Positions 1-8,430 of a stretch of DNA of 64,000 nucleotides are shown piece by piece. The position numbers and the translations under genes were made by a program. The first letter of the stretch is position 1. Each line of letters opens with the position of its first letter. The notes below the pieces were generated by a model. The model did not search any database. It saw nothing but the letters and a program-made list of their open reading frames with translations, and had not been told where the DNA came from. The stretch comes from Paenibacillus vietnamensis (lineage in GTDB: Bacteria; Bacillota; Bacilli; Paenibacillales; Paenibacillaceae). The stretch spans positions 1 to 64,000 of the forward strand of contig NZ_JAHMHW010000003.1 of assembly GCF_020169515.1 (NCBI RefSeq). Reading direction: 5' to 3'.

Positions 1-214
1 CGTGGCCGCGAAATAAGTCCGCCGCTTCTTCGGCACTGATGTATCCTTCCTGGCCGAATTTGCCGGAATTCAGATGGAACGTTCCTTTGAGGCCATATCG
101 GTTAAAAGCCTGCACCAGCCTCCTGTCTTGCTCGCGGCCATCGTCAAAACTAAGAACGACCGCCTTGCTAAGCCCTCCCGGAAACCGGTCGAATCGAATG
201 CTCACGTTTCCCAA
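1..214 (-). CDS. Polysaccharide deacetylase (NodB/CE4-type), N-terminal part only
   Basis: The first 71 codons are visible; the rest lies beyond the left edge. I read the start as a TTG at 214, five bases after a GGAGGAG ribosome binding site; an in-frame GTG at 205 is too far from it. The peptide contains VVLSFDDG near residue 25, the metal-binding NodB motif 1, then GLKGTFHLNSGKFG, the usual second strand and helix of the fold. There is no signal peptide, so the enzyme is probably cytoplasmic and may deacetylate imported oligosaccharides (inference). The module A promoter element lies directly upstream (250-308), which places it in the same regulon as the GH74 and GH9 genes. Confidence 0.8.
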   Translation of the reverse strand, partial: MGNVSIRFDRFPGGLSKAVVLSFDDGREQDRRLVQAFNRYGLKGTFHLNSGKFGQEGYISAEEAADLFRGH

Positions 215-249
215 TATAACTCCTCCTCGAGTGAGTACTGCATTACAAC

Positions 250-308
250 GATAATAACATACGACTAATAGTAGACCTTGATTTTCAAGACATGAAATAG
301 CATGATAT
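250..308 (-). promoter_or_regulatory. Module A promoter element, copy 1
   Basis: On the minus strand the box carries GAAAATCAAGG and ends with AAGG (complement of 276-279). The -10 is TATTAT (251-256, 19 bases after AAGG) or ATTATC (250-255, 20 bases). Upstream of the box lies CATGTC, then GCTATTTCATG. Five further copies precede other glucan-use genes. The layout suggests an activator site overlapping the -35 position. Confidence 0.7.
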
Positions 309-324
309 AGACATTGCACCTGAA

Positions 325-354
325 ATACCTCCTAACCATTCCGGTCGGAGGTAT
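325..354 (-). terminator. Hairpin after the GH74 gene
   Basis: ATACCTCC (325-332) pairs with GGAGGTAT (347-354), with a possible inner ACC/GGT pairing. It starts 18 bases after the stop of the 372-3722 frame. A near-identical hairpin follows the SLH gene at 12383-12412. No strong T-run follows, so it may be an mRNA 3'-end stabiliser rather than a classical terminator. Confidence 0.6.
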
Positions 355-371
355 CCCGTTTCTGAAGAAGC

Positions 372-3300
372 TTACTTCTCTCCTTGATTATGAGGAACCG
401 TAACGGTTGCAGATGCTTCCGTTACATTTCCCGCTTGATCTATCGCTCTATAAGTAACGCTGTAGACAAGAGGTTTTTTACCCTTCGCTTTTTTGGCCAG
501 CAGCTTGAATTCCGCATCGAAAGTGCCGAATTCGGCTTCCTGTACCATGGTTTCGTAGCGGTCGACGGCTATGCTCGGCGTAATGGACAGCAATTCCACC
601 TGTGACAGCTCAACATCCGTTTCAACGGTTGCCGTTACTTTAACCAGCTTGTTGTTGGCAGGCCACAAGGTTTCCTTATCCAGAACAACCTTCAGGGTAG
701 GAGCAGTCGTATCAATGATCAAGCCTCTATACGCCCATTCCGACCAGGCGCCCCGATTATCCTTTACACGAACCCTAATCGACCAATTTCCGTCCGCCAG
801 TCCATTCAACGTGTATGAACCGGATTCGCCCGCCAGTTCGCCGCTGTCCGCATCAACCGTCTCGAAGCCGTTGCTGGAGGCTTGAACCTGATAAGCGGCC
901 TGAACGTCCGCATCGTCGGCGTCAAGGAACGTCCAGTCAAGCTGCGGACTGTTCAGATTGATCGCCTGTCCATCCTGATACGAGGTGATTGAGACGGTCG
1001 GATCCGAATTAGGCGTTGGCTCTGTCGCACCCTGTTTAATATCGCCGCGCACGATACCCATACCATTCGTTCCGATATAGACCCGGCCGTACACTTGTCC
1101 ATCGCCCGTAATCGTCCCTCTTGCATTCGCGAATTGGTGCTGGTCGTCATTCATGCGGATCCAGCTCGCTCCTTCGTCCTCCGAACGGTAGAACCCGAAC
1201 TTGCCGCCGTTTACTCTCAGACCGGCATAGATCGTTTTATACGTTTTGCCTGGCGCTTCTTTGCCGAAACCGACGGATACCGCCGCATCAACGCCCGCCA
1301 GCTTCTGGAAGCTCGCTCCCGAATCCGTCGAACGGAATAGTCCATTCTCGCTGGCAAGCCAGATATCGCCTTCAGCCGTAGGAGCAGCCTTGAACTTGCC
1401 GCTCAGATTTTGCGGCAATCCGGAAGCAGCCGTAGCGGTGAAGTTGGCGCCGCCGTCCGTGCTGACATAGAACGTCCCTTCATGGAACCCGTAGAATTTG
1501 TCCGGATTGATACGGTCCGAAGAGACGACGGAGCCTTGCGGAATGCCTGTTGATGGTATCCACGTCTGGCCAAGGTCGGTAGAGTAGCTTACCGGCCGGT
1601 CGCCGTTGCCATCCGGAGCCCATACGATCGTATCTCCGTTCGCGCTGACCGCGACCCATTCTCCGCTCGTATTGTCGCCGTCCGCCGACTCCCAGGCATT
1701 GGCTGCCGGCGTCCAGGTGACGCCGTTGTCTGTCGATACGCCCATCCGCGCGTCATGGTTCGATGCATGGCCGACGCGCACGATCAAGTTGGGATTCGTC
1801 TCTGCGTAGTCCAGATCGGTGCTTGATACGATATAAGGATTTGTGATCATTTGCGGCGCCTTATTCAGGTCTTCATGACGGAATCCACCGATATCGCCCA
1901 TCGAGCTGATGAGCGGCGCCCCGGATGGAGGACTGATCAAGCCCAGAATCGCGGTCTCTTCAATTCCGTCCGCCATGACGGAGATCCCGATTTTCTCGCC
2001 CTTGTCGAAATCGGTAACGTTCTCGGAGCCGTACAGCGTCGCTCCGGTGCCGTACATGATCCGGTCGGAGTTGAACGGATCAATCTCCAGGTCGCCGATC
2101 ATCCAGCCAAGAGTTGGCGAGGTTACCGGATCGGTCTCCGGATCACGCTGAACGCCCCAGTCAAGCCATGGCGCGATCGAATAATCGATGGTATACCGGT
2201 TGTCGCGCTTCGGATATTCGGTGAACTGCCACAGGTTCTTCCATGTTTGCCCGCCGTCTGTACTGCGATAAATGAATTGGTCCGGCCACCATTTGTTCAT
2301 TGAGGCAACCATCAGCGTATCGGGATTTTGAGGGTCAACGGCGAGACCGCCGTACGGAAGTTCCGTATTGCCGGCTTCACTCGGGGTAATGTCCGTCCAC
2401 TCGCCCGTCATCGTATTCAGCTTCCATACTGCGCCGGTGCCGGCGTCGTACGGTCCAATAGCCGAGTTGTACGTTACGTACAGCATACCGTTCGAACCCA
2501 GCGTTCCGTGGTGGGGCAGGTAGCCCTGATTCGGCTGGCCCGCTACCGGCTGCCAGGTCACGCCGCCGTCGACCGACTTATAAATGCTCGTCTGCGTATC
2601 CGCCAAGCCGACATAAATCGTCTGCGTTGCGTTGCCCGCAGAGCCCGTTGAAGGATCGAAAGTGATCCATACGGGGCCGACATTGCCGCCGTAGCTATCA
2701 TTCACGTTGCCGACCGAAGTGAAGCTCTCCACCTTATTCCATGTCGCTCCATAGTCCTCGCTCTTCCACAATCCGTTCCCGTTGCGGGCTCCCAGATAGA
2801 GGATCCGGTTATCGTTCGGGTCGATAGCCAGACGTTCGCCCATGGAACGGCCGGGCATGTTGCCGCCGAATTTGAACGGCATTTCCGTCATCTCCCACGT
2901 TTGCCCGCGATCCTGGGAACGCAGGATGTAGCCGTTCGTATGCACCCAATCGTTCGAGTAGGTGCCGGCCGCAATATAGACGCGGTCCGGATCGACAGGG
3001 TCGGTAGCTATACTCTCTACGCCCGACAGGTTCCAGTCTTCCAGACTCAGCCATTCCAGCAGCTGAATCCATGTCTTGTTCTCTGGGTCCCAGCGATACG
3101 CGCCCCCCATGTCTGTGCGGGCATAGATGAGATCCTTCTCCTTCTCGTTGAAAATAATGCCCGGAATGAATCCGCCGCCGACGATCTTCACCCTGCCCCA
3201 ATCATAGGCTTGCGTTGTCACCGGCACGGTGTCCGATTGTGGCTCATTCGTCAATTCAAGTGACTCTGCGCCAAAGGAGATCGTATAATTGCCATCTGCA

Positions 3301-3722
3301 TCAGGTTGAATGGCTTGACCATTTTGCACAAGCTGGTAACCATCCCCGTCCTGCACCTTCACCTTTAGATTGACATTATCAGGGTAGTAGGCTGGAACAT
3401 CCCAAGTATAACTGGTTCCTGTTGGAGTCGCATTTGGTGTAAGTTTTTCGATTGTTTTCTGCGCTCTCCAGTAGCTGCTCACCGTTCCGTATGGAGCGAT
3501 CCAGATGCTGGATCGATTGGCATCCAAATAGTCAAACAATAAATTCATCTCATTCAGTGGCAAGGAAGTATTAGCACCAACATCATGTATCGTAAATACT
3601 GTCCAGGCACCTTGGCTTATTGCATTATCTACCATGTTCTTGTAGTCCGAATCGAATTTCCCTTCTCCCCATGAAAAATGGGAAGAGATATTCATCCAAT
3701 TGGGTTTGTGGGATGGTTTCAT
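372..3722 (-). CDS. GH74 xyloglucanase module with end of a CE4 domain; 3' part of a frameshifted CE4-GH74 gene
   Basis: An open frame of 1116 codons. Residues 1 to about 90 are the C-terminal end of a NodB deacetylase fold (SSHFSWGEGKFDSDY, WTVFTIHDVG, WIAPYGTVSSYW), continued from the gene ending at 3719. Residues about 172-920 are a GH74 double seven-bladed propeller with sialidase-like Asp-box repeats. By comparison with the GH74 family, the catalytic Asp pair should be D204 in ARTDMGGAYRW and D610 in SMGDIGGFRH. A fibronectin-like domain (about 935-1020) and a C-terminal domain with the LWPANNK motif follow; that last domain recurs in the 2266-residue lyase-like protein. GH74 enzymes cleave xyloglucan chains. 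The frame has no signal peptide of its own; export would need the upstream reading frame. Reading the DNA in the -1 frame before 3750 restores ARGGWGDGTYFMKPSHK, so this is one gene broken at about 3752-3760. The two frames overlap as ATGA, so coupled reinitiation is possible but would give a cytosolic protein. Confidence 0.85.
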   Translation of the reverse strand: MKPSHKPNWMNISSHFSWGEGKFDSDYKNMVDNAISQGAWTVFTIHDVGANTSLPLNEMNLLFDYLDANRSSIWIAPYGTVSSYWRAQKTIEKLTPNATPTGTSYTWDVPAYYPDNVNLKVKVQDGDGYQLVQNGQAIQPDADGNYTISFGAESLELTNEPQSDTVPVTTQAYDWGRVKIVGGGFIPGIIFNEKEKDLIYARTDMGGAYRWDPENKTWIQLLEWLSLEDWNLSGVESIATDPVDPDRVYIAAGTYSNDWVHTNGYILRSQDRGQTWEMTEMPFKFGGNMPGRSMGERLAIDPNDNRILYLGARNGNGLWKSEDYGATWNKVESFTSVGNVNDSYGGNVGPVWITFDPSTGSAGNATQTIYVGLADTQTSIYKSVDGGVTWQPVAGQPNQGYLPHHGTLGSNGMLYVTYNSAIGPYDAGTGAVWKLNTMTGEWTDITPSEAGNTELPYGGLAVDPQNPDTLMVASMNKWWPDQFIYRSTDGGQTWKNLWQFTEYPKRDNRYTIDYSIAPWLDWGVQRDPETDPVTSPTLGWMIGDLEIDPFNSDRIMYGTGATLYGSENVTDFDKGEKIGISVMADGIEETAILGLISPPSGAPLISSMGDIGGFRHEDLNKAPQMITNPYIVSSTDLDYAETNPNLIVRVGHASNHDARMGVSTDNGVTWTPAANAWESADGDNTSGEWVAVSANGDTIVWAPDGNGDRPVSYSTDLGQTWIPSTGIPQGSVVSSDRINPDKFYGFHEGTFYVSTDGGANFTATAASGLPQNLSGKFKAAPTAEGDIWLASENGLFRSTDSGASFQKLAGVDAAVSVGFGKEAPGKTYKTIYAGLRVNGGKFGFYRSEDEGASWIRMNDDQHQFANARGTITGDGQVYGRVYIGTNGMGIVRGDIKQGATEPTPNSDPTVSITSYQDGQAINLNSPQLDWTFLDADDADVQAAYQVQASSNGFETVDADSGELAGESGSYTLNGLADGNWSIRVRVKDNRGAWSEWAYRGLIIDTTAPTLKVVLDKETLWPANNKLVKVTATVETDVELSQVELLSITPSIAVDRYETMVQEAEFGTFDAEFKLLAKKAKGKKPLVYSVTYRAIDQAGNVTEASATVTVPHNQGEK

Positions 3723-4690
3723 AAAGTAAGTTCCGTCACCCCATCCCCCTCTTGCCGAAATGTGCGATCCCTCAGGTATTTGACGAGATATGGATCATTA
3801 TTCGTGTAAGGATAAGCATAAGCTTTAACCGGTGTGTCCAGTTCTTGTTCTAACACGGTTTGAGCGCCGACTGTTTCATCGTAGCCTAAAGTATCGTCAT
3901 ACGTTTTTTCATGTGCTTGGGTTGGATTGGCACTTGGCAGATAGTGATGTTTGGAATGATTTCCAATTTCATGGCCATCCAAAGGGAGCTTTTTCCAATC
4001 ATCTTTTCGGCTGCCCGTTACTGCAGTTTCCGTTACAAAAAACGTAGCATCCAAATCTTTTGCATCTAAAGCCGGGACCGCATAATCAAGCTGCGAATCA
4101 CTTCCATCATCAAAGGTAAGAGATATTGCTGATTGTGCTCCATTCCAAGGCAAGACTGTTATTTGCGGTCCAGTGTACGGTTCGATGTATGTGAACTTAA
4201 CGTTATTAATGTAGAATGCAGTATTTTCAGTACTTGTATTACAGGTAAATGTAATGGAGTTCCATTGTGTAAAATCAACCCCGGTCATATCAGAAAGAGG
4301 AATGGTAACGTGCTCCCAGGATCCATCGTACGGGGTTTGTATGTTTGCGGAATAATTATTAGTCCCATCGCTAACATTTATGACAAGAGCTTCGTCGCCA
4401 GCTTCTCCTTTTACCCAAAATTCCAAAGTATTGTAACTGGATACATCATGTTTGGCCCAATCCGTGTAAAAGGCCCCGTTCCAGCCACTTCCTGAAAGGA
4501 CGAATTTCTGGGAGGCAACACCGGTGCTTCCAGGTACAACAGTGGAATCACTGCTTGCAGTTAGATTATTACTAGTACTGAAATTCACAACATACGGGGC
4601 TAATGACTCTGCTGATGCAGTCTGAGACACAATCGGTAATTGAGGGTAAAGAATTAAGAGAGCCAAGAATAATAAAAAAATTCTTTTCAT
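3719..4690 (-). CDS. Secreted CBM-CE4 deacetylase, 5' part of the frameshifted CE4-GH74 gene
   Basis: 323 codons. Residues 1-28 are a signal peptide (basic MKR, hydrophobic LFLALLILYP, cleavage near ASA-ES). Residues about 33-170 are a beta-sandwich similar to CIA30/CBM-type domains (LEFWVKGEAGDEALVINVSD). From about 185 comes a NodB domain: SLTFDDGSD is motif 1 with the metal-binding Asp, and GHEIGNHSKHH is motif 2 with the two zinc-binding His. The frame ends inside this domain at YLRDRTFRQEGDG. Motif 3 and the rest of the fold are encoded in the next frame (372-3722), so one base is missing near 3752-3760. The intact product would be about 1440 residues. Family knowledge says CE4 enzymes remove acetyl groups from sugars; the GH74 partner suggests acetylated xyloglucan or associated hemicellulose (inference). 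A promoter element, a cre box and a truncated GH9-type leader lie upstream. Confidence 0.8.
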   Translation of the reverse strand: MKRIFLLFLALLILYPQLPIVSQTASAESLAPYVVNFSTSNNLTASSDSTVVPGSTGVASQKFVLSGSGWNGAFYTDWAKHDVSSYNTLEFWVKGEAGDEALVINVSDGTNNYSANIQTPYDGSWEHVTIPLSDMTGVDFTQWNSITFTCNTSTENTAFYINNVKFTYIEPYTGPQITVLPWNGAQSAISLTFDDGSDSQLDYAVPALDAKDLDATFFVTETAVTGSRKDDWKKLPLDGHEIGNHSKHHYLPSANPTQAHEKTYDDTLGYDETVGAQTVLEQELDTPVKAYAYPYTNNDPYLVKYLRDRTFRQEGDGVTELTL

Positions 4691-4696
4691 TTGATG

Positions 4697-4759
4697 TTAT
4701 TCCTTTCGTTTGTGCATCATTTGTTTGGTGAATCCACGCGACTTTTTTCTTGATTTCAT
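4697..4759 (-). pseudogene. Truncated GH9-type leader, 20 codons
   Basis: A short frame with a good site (GAAGGAGACTAGCTTG then ATG) starts MKSRKKSRGFTK and stops six bases before the ATG of the CE4 gene. Its site and first twelve residues match the start of the GH9-GH5 gene (MKTRKKSRGFTK at 17540). I read it as the 5' stub of a copied GH9-type gene that came with the promoter cassette; it could now act as a translated upstream frame. Confidence 0.65.
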
Positions 4760-4834
4760 CAAGCTAGTCTCCTTCTTCAATCGTTCGTTTTCTACTTGCG
4801 TTCATGCCGCTTGCGCTTGTTGAAACCAAATAAA

Positions 4835-4848
4835 TGAAAACGTTTTCA
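4835..4848. promoter_or_regulatory. CcpA catabolite-responsive element (cre)
   Basis: TGAAAACGTTTTCA is a perfect palindrome and an exact match to the cre consensus TGWAANCGNTNWCA. It lies downstream of the -10 (4898-4903), where CcpA would block elongation when preferred sugars are present. Confidence 0.8.
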
Positions 4849-4897
4849 TTTTTAGATAATCACTCCTCTTTATCTCCGGTTGTTTTCTTACATAAAT

Positions 4898-4957
4898 AAT
4901 TTATCAATACGTTGAATAGTGAACCTTAATTTTTTGGACATGGTGTAGCATGATTTA
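4898..4957 (-). promoter_or_regulatory. Module A promoter element, copy 2
   Basis: AAGG (complement of 4924-4927) is followed after exactly 20 bases by TAAATT (4898-4903) as the -10. The box also contains CATGTCC and ATCATGCTA. It drives the CE4-GH74 gene and is nearly identical to copy 3 before the second GH74 gene. Confidence 0.7.
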
Positions 4958-5061
4958 GCCTTTCCGCTCACCTACAACCTGTAGTCGAGCACGGCGCCGC
5001 TCCAAGAATGCAGTCCGCATTCGGCTAGCAACCTTCCAGTGGATTTCCGTTGAAACAAATA

Positions 5062-5103
5062 GAAGGACCCTGTCAGCCATATATCAGGCCGACAAGGTCC
5101 TTC
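5062..5103 (-). terminator. Hairpin after GH74-CBM13 gene
   Basis: GAAGGACCCTGTC (5062 on) pairs with GACAAGGTCCTTC (to 5103), leaving a loop of about 16 bases. It begins 16 bases after the stop of the 5119-7863 gene. A TATTTGTTT stretch follows on the minus strand. Confidence 0.7.
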
Positions 5104-5118
5104 GCTAGCCGGTCACCG

Positions 5119-7863
5119 TTACTTCCGGATCAACTGCCATTTTTGTGCAGAACCGCCGGTATCGGTCCAAATCTGCACGTTGGTCCCGTTCGCCGTACCC
5201 GCTCCATTGACATCCAACGCCTTTCCGCTGTTCGAATCGATCAGCTTGAACGTGCCGTCGGCGTTTGCGATGATTCTCCACTTCTGATTCGCCCCGCCAA
5301 AGTATGTCCACTGCTGCACGTTAGTTCCGTTGGCGGTGCCGCTTCCGCTCACGTCCAGCGCTTTGCCGCTGTGTACAGCGATCAATCGGTACGTGTTGTC
5401 TCCGTTATCCGTGATCGTCCACTGTTGATTAGTTGTGCTGTTGTCCGTCCAGATATGCGCATTCGCGCCGTCTGCAGTGCTATTAGCAGCTACATCCAGC
5501 GCTTTGCCGCTGTTCGGATTGATCAGCGTATACGTTGCGCCCGAAATGATTGGATTACTCACCGACGTGTCGCCATATACGATGCCTCGTCCGTTTGTCC
5601 CGACATAGACGCGTCCGTATAGGTTCGGATCGCCTGTAATGGAAATCCCGGCTCGGCCGTATTGATGGTTGTTGTCGTTGATTCGCACCCACGTTGCGCC
5701 GCTGTCGATCGAGCGGAAGAAGCCTCTGACACCATCGATCTGAGCCGAAACATAGATCGCCGGATAACTCTGTCCAGGCGCCGCTTTTCCGAAGCCGACG
5801 CCATCGGCTTCCTGCACATTGGACAGCTTCGTGAACGATGCGCCCGAGTTCGTGGAGTGCCATAAGCCGTAGACGCCGCTATTGTCGCTGCCGCCTGCAA
5901 GCCAGATATCCCCTTCAACCCCCGGCAGTGCTTTGAAGTTAAGCCCGCCTTCGGCTGGAAGGCCGGTTGCGGCCGTCTGCGTGAACGTAGCGCCTCCGTC
6001 CGTGCTTACATAGAACTTCCCTGCCGATACCGCATAAAATTTGTTCGGGTTCACGCGATCCGCCGCTACCTTGGCGCCGTTGGGAACGACAGTGCTCTTG
6101 GTCCAGGAGCTTCCGTTCGTCTTGGAATAGTATACGCCGACATCCGATGTGCTCCATACAAGAGAGCTGTTATTGGCCGCAACCGCGATCATGCCGCCGC
6201 CAGTCGTTCCGGTCGGCTCCGAGCTCGGGTTGAACCAGTTCACGCCGCCGTCGGTCGACAACGCAATCGACTTGGCGTTGCTGTTTACGGAATGATTGGC
6301 TGAGCCTACTCGTGCAATAAAGCTGTTGTTCAATTGGGCAAAATCCAGGCTTGACGTGCTGTCCGGATTTTTCAGTATTTTCGCCGGCGCGGCCGTCAGG
6401 TCGCTGTGGCGGTAGCCCGATACGTCGCCGAGAGCGCTAATAAGAGGAGCGCCGGACCCTGGGCTGATCAGGTCGATAACGGCCGTTTCTTCGATATTTT
6501 TGGCCATGACGGAAATGTTGAATGTTCCGCCGGTATCCCAGTTCGTAAGATTGTTCGTGCCGTAAAGCGTAGCGCCTGTGCCGTACATCATACGGTTGGA
6601 GTTGAACGGATCAATCTCCAGATCGCCGATCATCCATCCGAGCTTCGGCGACGTTTCAGGCAGCGCAGCCGTAACCCCCCAATCCAGCCACGGCGCAGCC
6701 GAGATATCCATCGTATACTTGTTAACGCGGTTCGGATAACCGCCGTTGTAATCCCAGGCTCTCGACCAGGTTGCGCCGCTGTCCTTGCTGCGGTAGATGA
6801 TCGCATCCGGATACCATGAATTAAGCGTCGCTACCATAACCGTACCCGGATTTTGGGCATCGACGGCCAGACCGCCGTAACCGAACGAGTTATCCGGGCT
6901 GCTGGACGGAACCGGGCTAATGTTCGTCCAGACGCCTGTCGCCGTATTGAACTTCCAAAGATCGCCCTTGGTGCCATCATACGGTCCAATGCCGTTGCTA
7001 TAGGATATATACATGTTGCCGTCGGATGCCAGAACGCCATGATGCGGCAGGTAGCCGGTAGGCTGCCCAGGCACGGCCGACCACGTTGCGCCGCCGTCCG
7101 TACTGCGATAGACGCTGTTTCCGGTATCGGCAACCCCGACATAGATGGTCTGGGTTGCGTTTCCGGCTGTCCCGGTTCTCGAATCGAACGTGATCCAAGC
7201 CAGCCCCATGATATCGCCTTGGTAGTCGTGGCCCGGCACTTGAACATATGTTCCCGTATTCGTAAAGGAAGTCACTTTATTCCACGTTACGCCATAGTCC
7301 GTGCTTTTCCACAATCCGTTGCCGCTGCGGGCGCCGAAGAAGAGGATGCTGTTTTTGTTCGGGTCGATCGCCAAGCGTTCGCCCATCGAACGGCCCGGCA
7401 TGTTGCCGCCGACCTTAAATGGCAGCTGCGTTTCCTGCCAAGTATTCCCTTTGTCGGTAGACCGCATGATGTAACCGTTGCTGGTTTCCCAGCCGTTGGT
7501 GTATGTACCGGCCGCAATATAAAGCCGGTTCGGTTCAACCGGATCCGTAGCAAGAGCGTCTACGCCCGTTTTGCCCCAATCGTCCCAACCGACATGGTCA
7601 AGCAGCGGAATCCAGCTTGAATCGGTCTGGTTCCAGCGGTAAACGCCGCCGATATCCGTCCGAGCGTAGATCAGGTTTTGTTCCTTTGCATTAAAAATAA
7701 TTCCGGATATGAAGCCGCCGCCCGCACCCGTATTGACACTTTTCCATGTGTATGCCTCGCTGCTTGCCGCTTCAGCCGAGGGGTTTGTCCCGGCAAAAGC
7801 AGAGCCGATACAAATAAAGGCAAGAAGCATCATCCACATTCTCTTAAACATTCTTTGGTTCAT
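5119..7863 (-). CDS. Secreted GH74 xyloglucanase with C-terminal CBM13 (ricin-type) domain
   Basis: 914 residues starting at an ATG six bases after GGGGAGG. A signal peptide (about 1-32, MMLLAFICIGSAFAG) exports it. Residues about 38-770 form the GH74 twin propeller with repeated Asp-box loops (RSTDGGATW, KSTDYGVTW). By position and motif the catalytic Asp pair is D70 (ARTDIGGVYRW) and D480 (SALGDVSGYRH), the same numbers I recall for Clostridium thermocellum Xgh74A. Residues about 775-914 hold three ricin-B type repeats, each with a SGKALDV motif and a Gln-x-Trp (QQW, QKW), typical of CBM13. GH74 enzymes act as endo- or chain-end xyloglucanases. The gene sits downstream of the first importer, but with its own module A promoter and cre box, and is followed by a hairpin. 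Confidence 0.93.
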   Translation of the reverse strand: MNQRMFKRMWMMLLAFICIGSAFAGTNPSAEAASSEAYTWKSVNTGAGGGFISGIIFNAKEQNLIYARTDIGGVYRWNQTDSSWIPLLDHVGWDDWGKTGVDALATDPVEPNRLYIAAGTYTNGWETSNGYIMRSTDKGNTWQETQLPFKVGGNMPGRSMGERLAIDPNKNSILFFGARSGNGLWKSTDYGVTWNKVTSFTNTGTYVQVPGHDYQGDIMGLAWITFDSRTGTAGNATQTIYVGVADTGNSVYRSTDGGATWSAVPGQPTGYLPHHGVLASDGNMYISYSNGIGPYDGTKGDLWKFNTATGVWTNISPVPSSSPDNSFGYGGLAVDAQNPGTVMVATLNSWYPDAIIYRSKDSGATWSRAWDYNGGYPNRVNKYTMDISAAPWLDWGVTAALPETSPKLGWMIGDLEIDPFNSNRMMYGTGATLYGTNNLTNWDTGGTFNISVMAKNIEETAVIDLISPGSGAPLISALGDVSGYRHSDLTAAPAKILKNPDSTSSLDFAQLNNSFIARVGSANHSVNSNAKSIALSTDGGVNWFNPSSEPTGTTGGGMIAVAANNSSLVWSTSDVGVYYSKTNGSSWTKSTVVPNGAKVAADRVNPNKFYAVSAGKFYVSTDGGATFTQTAATGLPAEGGLNFKALPGVEGDIWLAGGSDNSGVYGLWHSTNSGASFTKLSNVQEADGVGFGKAAPGQSYPAIYVSAQIDGVRGFFRSIDSGATWVRINDNNHQYGRAGISITGDPNLYGRVYVGTNGRGIVYGDTSVSNPIISGATYTLINPNSGKALDVAANSTADGANAHIWTDNSTTNQQWTITDNGDNTYRLIAVHSGKALDVSGSGTANGTNVQQWTYFGGANQKWRIIANADGTFKLIDSNSGKALDVNGAGTANGTNVQIWTDTGGSAQKWQLIRK

Positions 7864-7880
7864 TTGAATCCTCCCCGGTT

Positions 7881-8014
7881 TTAGTTAGGTTTAAATACAG
7901 CCGTTGCTGCGCTTCCGATCGAATCCGCTACGAATGCCTTGCCGGGAATTGTCGTCAACCAAGGGCCGTAATTACCGTCAAATCGGCGGTCGGCATCAGA
8001 AGTGAAGCGGACTT
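7881..8014 (-). pseudogene. 3' tail of an unidentified lost gene
   Basis: In the frame ending at the TAA of 7881-7883, about 43 codons without an ATG read as well-formed protein (DADRRFDGNYGPWLTTIPGK, then AFVADSIGSAATAVFKPN). A TAA directly precedes the stretch in the same frame, and the GH9-type leader (7955-8068) runs over it in another frame. I take it as the last codons of a gene whose body was deleted after a GH9-type start. I do not recognise the family. Confidence 0.5.
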
Positions 8015-8068
8015 ACATAAGGAAATGATTTGTTTGGTTAATCTACGCGACTTTCTCCTTCCTTTCAT
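7955..8068 (-). pseudogene. Truncated GH9-type leader, 37 codons
   Basis: AAGAAGGAGACTAGCTTG precedes an ATG at 8068. The peptide starts MKGRRKSRRLTKQIISLC and continues KSASLLM, closely matching the signal peptide of the GH9 gene at 20806 (KQIISLCMSVSLVLM), then runs out of frame into the remnant tail and stops. Like the stub at 4697-4759, it marks a regulatory cassette copied from a GH9-type gene to the front of a GH74 gene. Confidence 0.65.
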
Positions 8069-8135
8069 CAAGCTAGTCTCCTTCTTTAATCGTTTTCTTC
8101 TTGCGCTCATGACATTTGCCCTTGTTCATGATCCA

Positions 8136-8149
8136 TGAAAACGTTTTCA
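8136..8149. promoter_or_regulatory. cre box
   Basis: TGAAAACGTTTTCA, identical to the box at 4835-4848, lies about 50 bases downstream of the -10 of copy 3. It implies CcpA repression of the GH74-CBM13 gene. Confidence 0.8.
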
Positions 8150-8197
8150 ACTATTAGCAACCACTCCTCCCTATCTAAGGTGTTTTCTTACATAACT

Positions 8198-8257
8198 ACT
8201 TTATCAACAGGTTGAATAGTGAACCTTGATTTTTCGGACATGGTATAGCATGATTTG
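8198..8257 (-). promoter_or_regulatory. Module A promoter element, copy 3
   Basis: AAGG (complement of 8224-8227), a 20-base spacer, then TAAAGT (8198-8203). The upstream flank ATCATGCTATACCATGTCC matches copy 2 closely. It drives the GH74-CBM13 gene. The rest of the 7864-8430 gap holds only the remnants, the cre box and a hairpin. Confidence 0.7.
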
Positions 8258-8381
8258 GTCTGGTTAAATTTGGAATTATTTCAGTGAAGACGAAAAAAGT
8301 ACCAAGGCTTCATAAGGAAGCGGACCGGTATGAACGAATGCCCGTACCAGATCTTTGGAAGTTTATATTTATAACGAGAGA

Positions 8382-8406
8382 AGAGAGCCCACAACATGAG
8401 CTCTCT
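8382..8406 (-). terminator. Hairpin after binding-protein gene
   Basis: AGAGAGC (8382-8388) pairs with GCTCTCT (8400-8406), 25 bases after the stop of the 8431-10131 gene. A T-rich tract (TTATAAATATAAA) follows further down. The stem is short, so this is a moderate call. Confidence 0.5.
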
Positions 8407-8430
8407 CCCTTCCTTGCACTTATACAAATC

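Noticed and set aside
3719..3770. Programmed ribosomal frameshift site in the CE4-GH74 gene
   Set aside because: The G-run there is not in the phase needed for a -1 slippery heptamer, so mutation or sequencing error is more likely.
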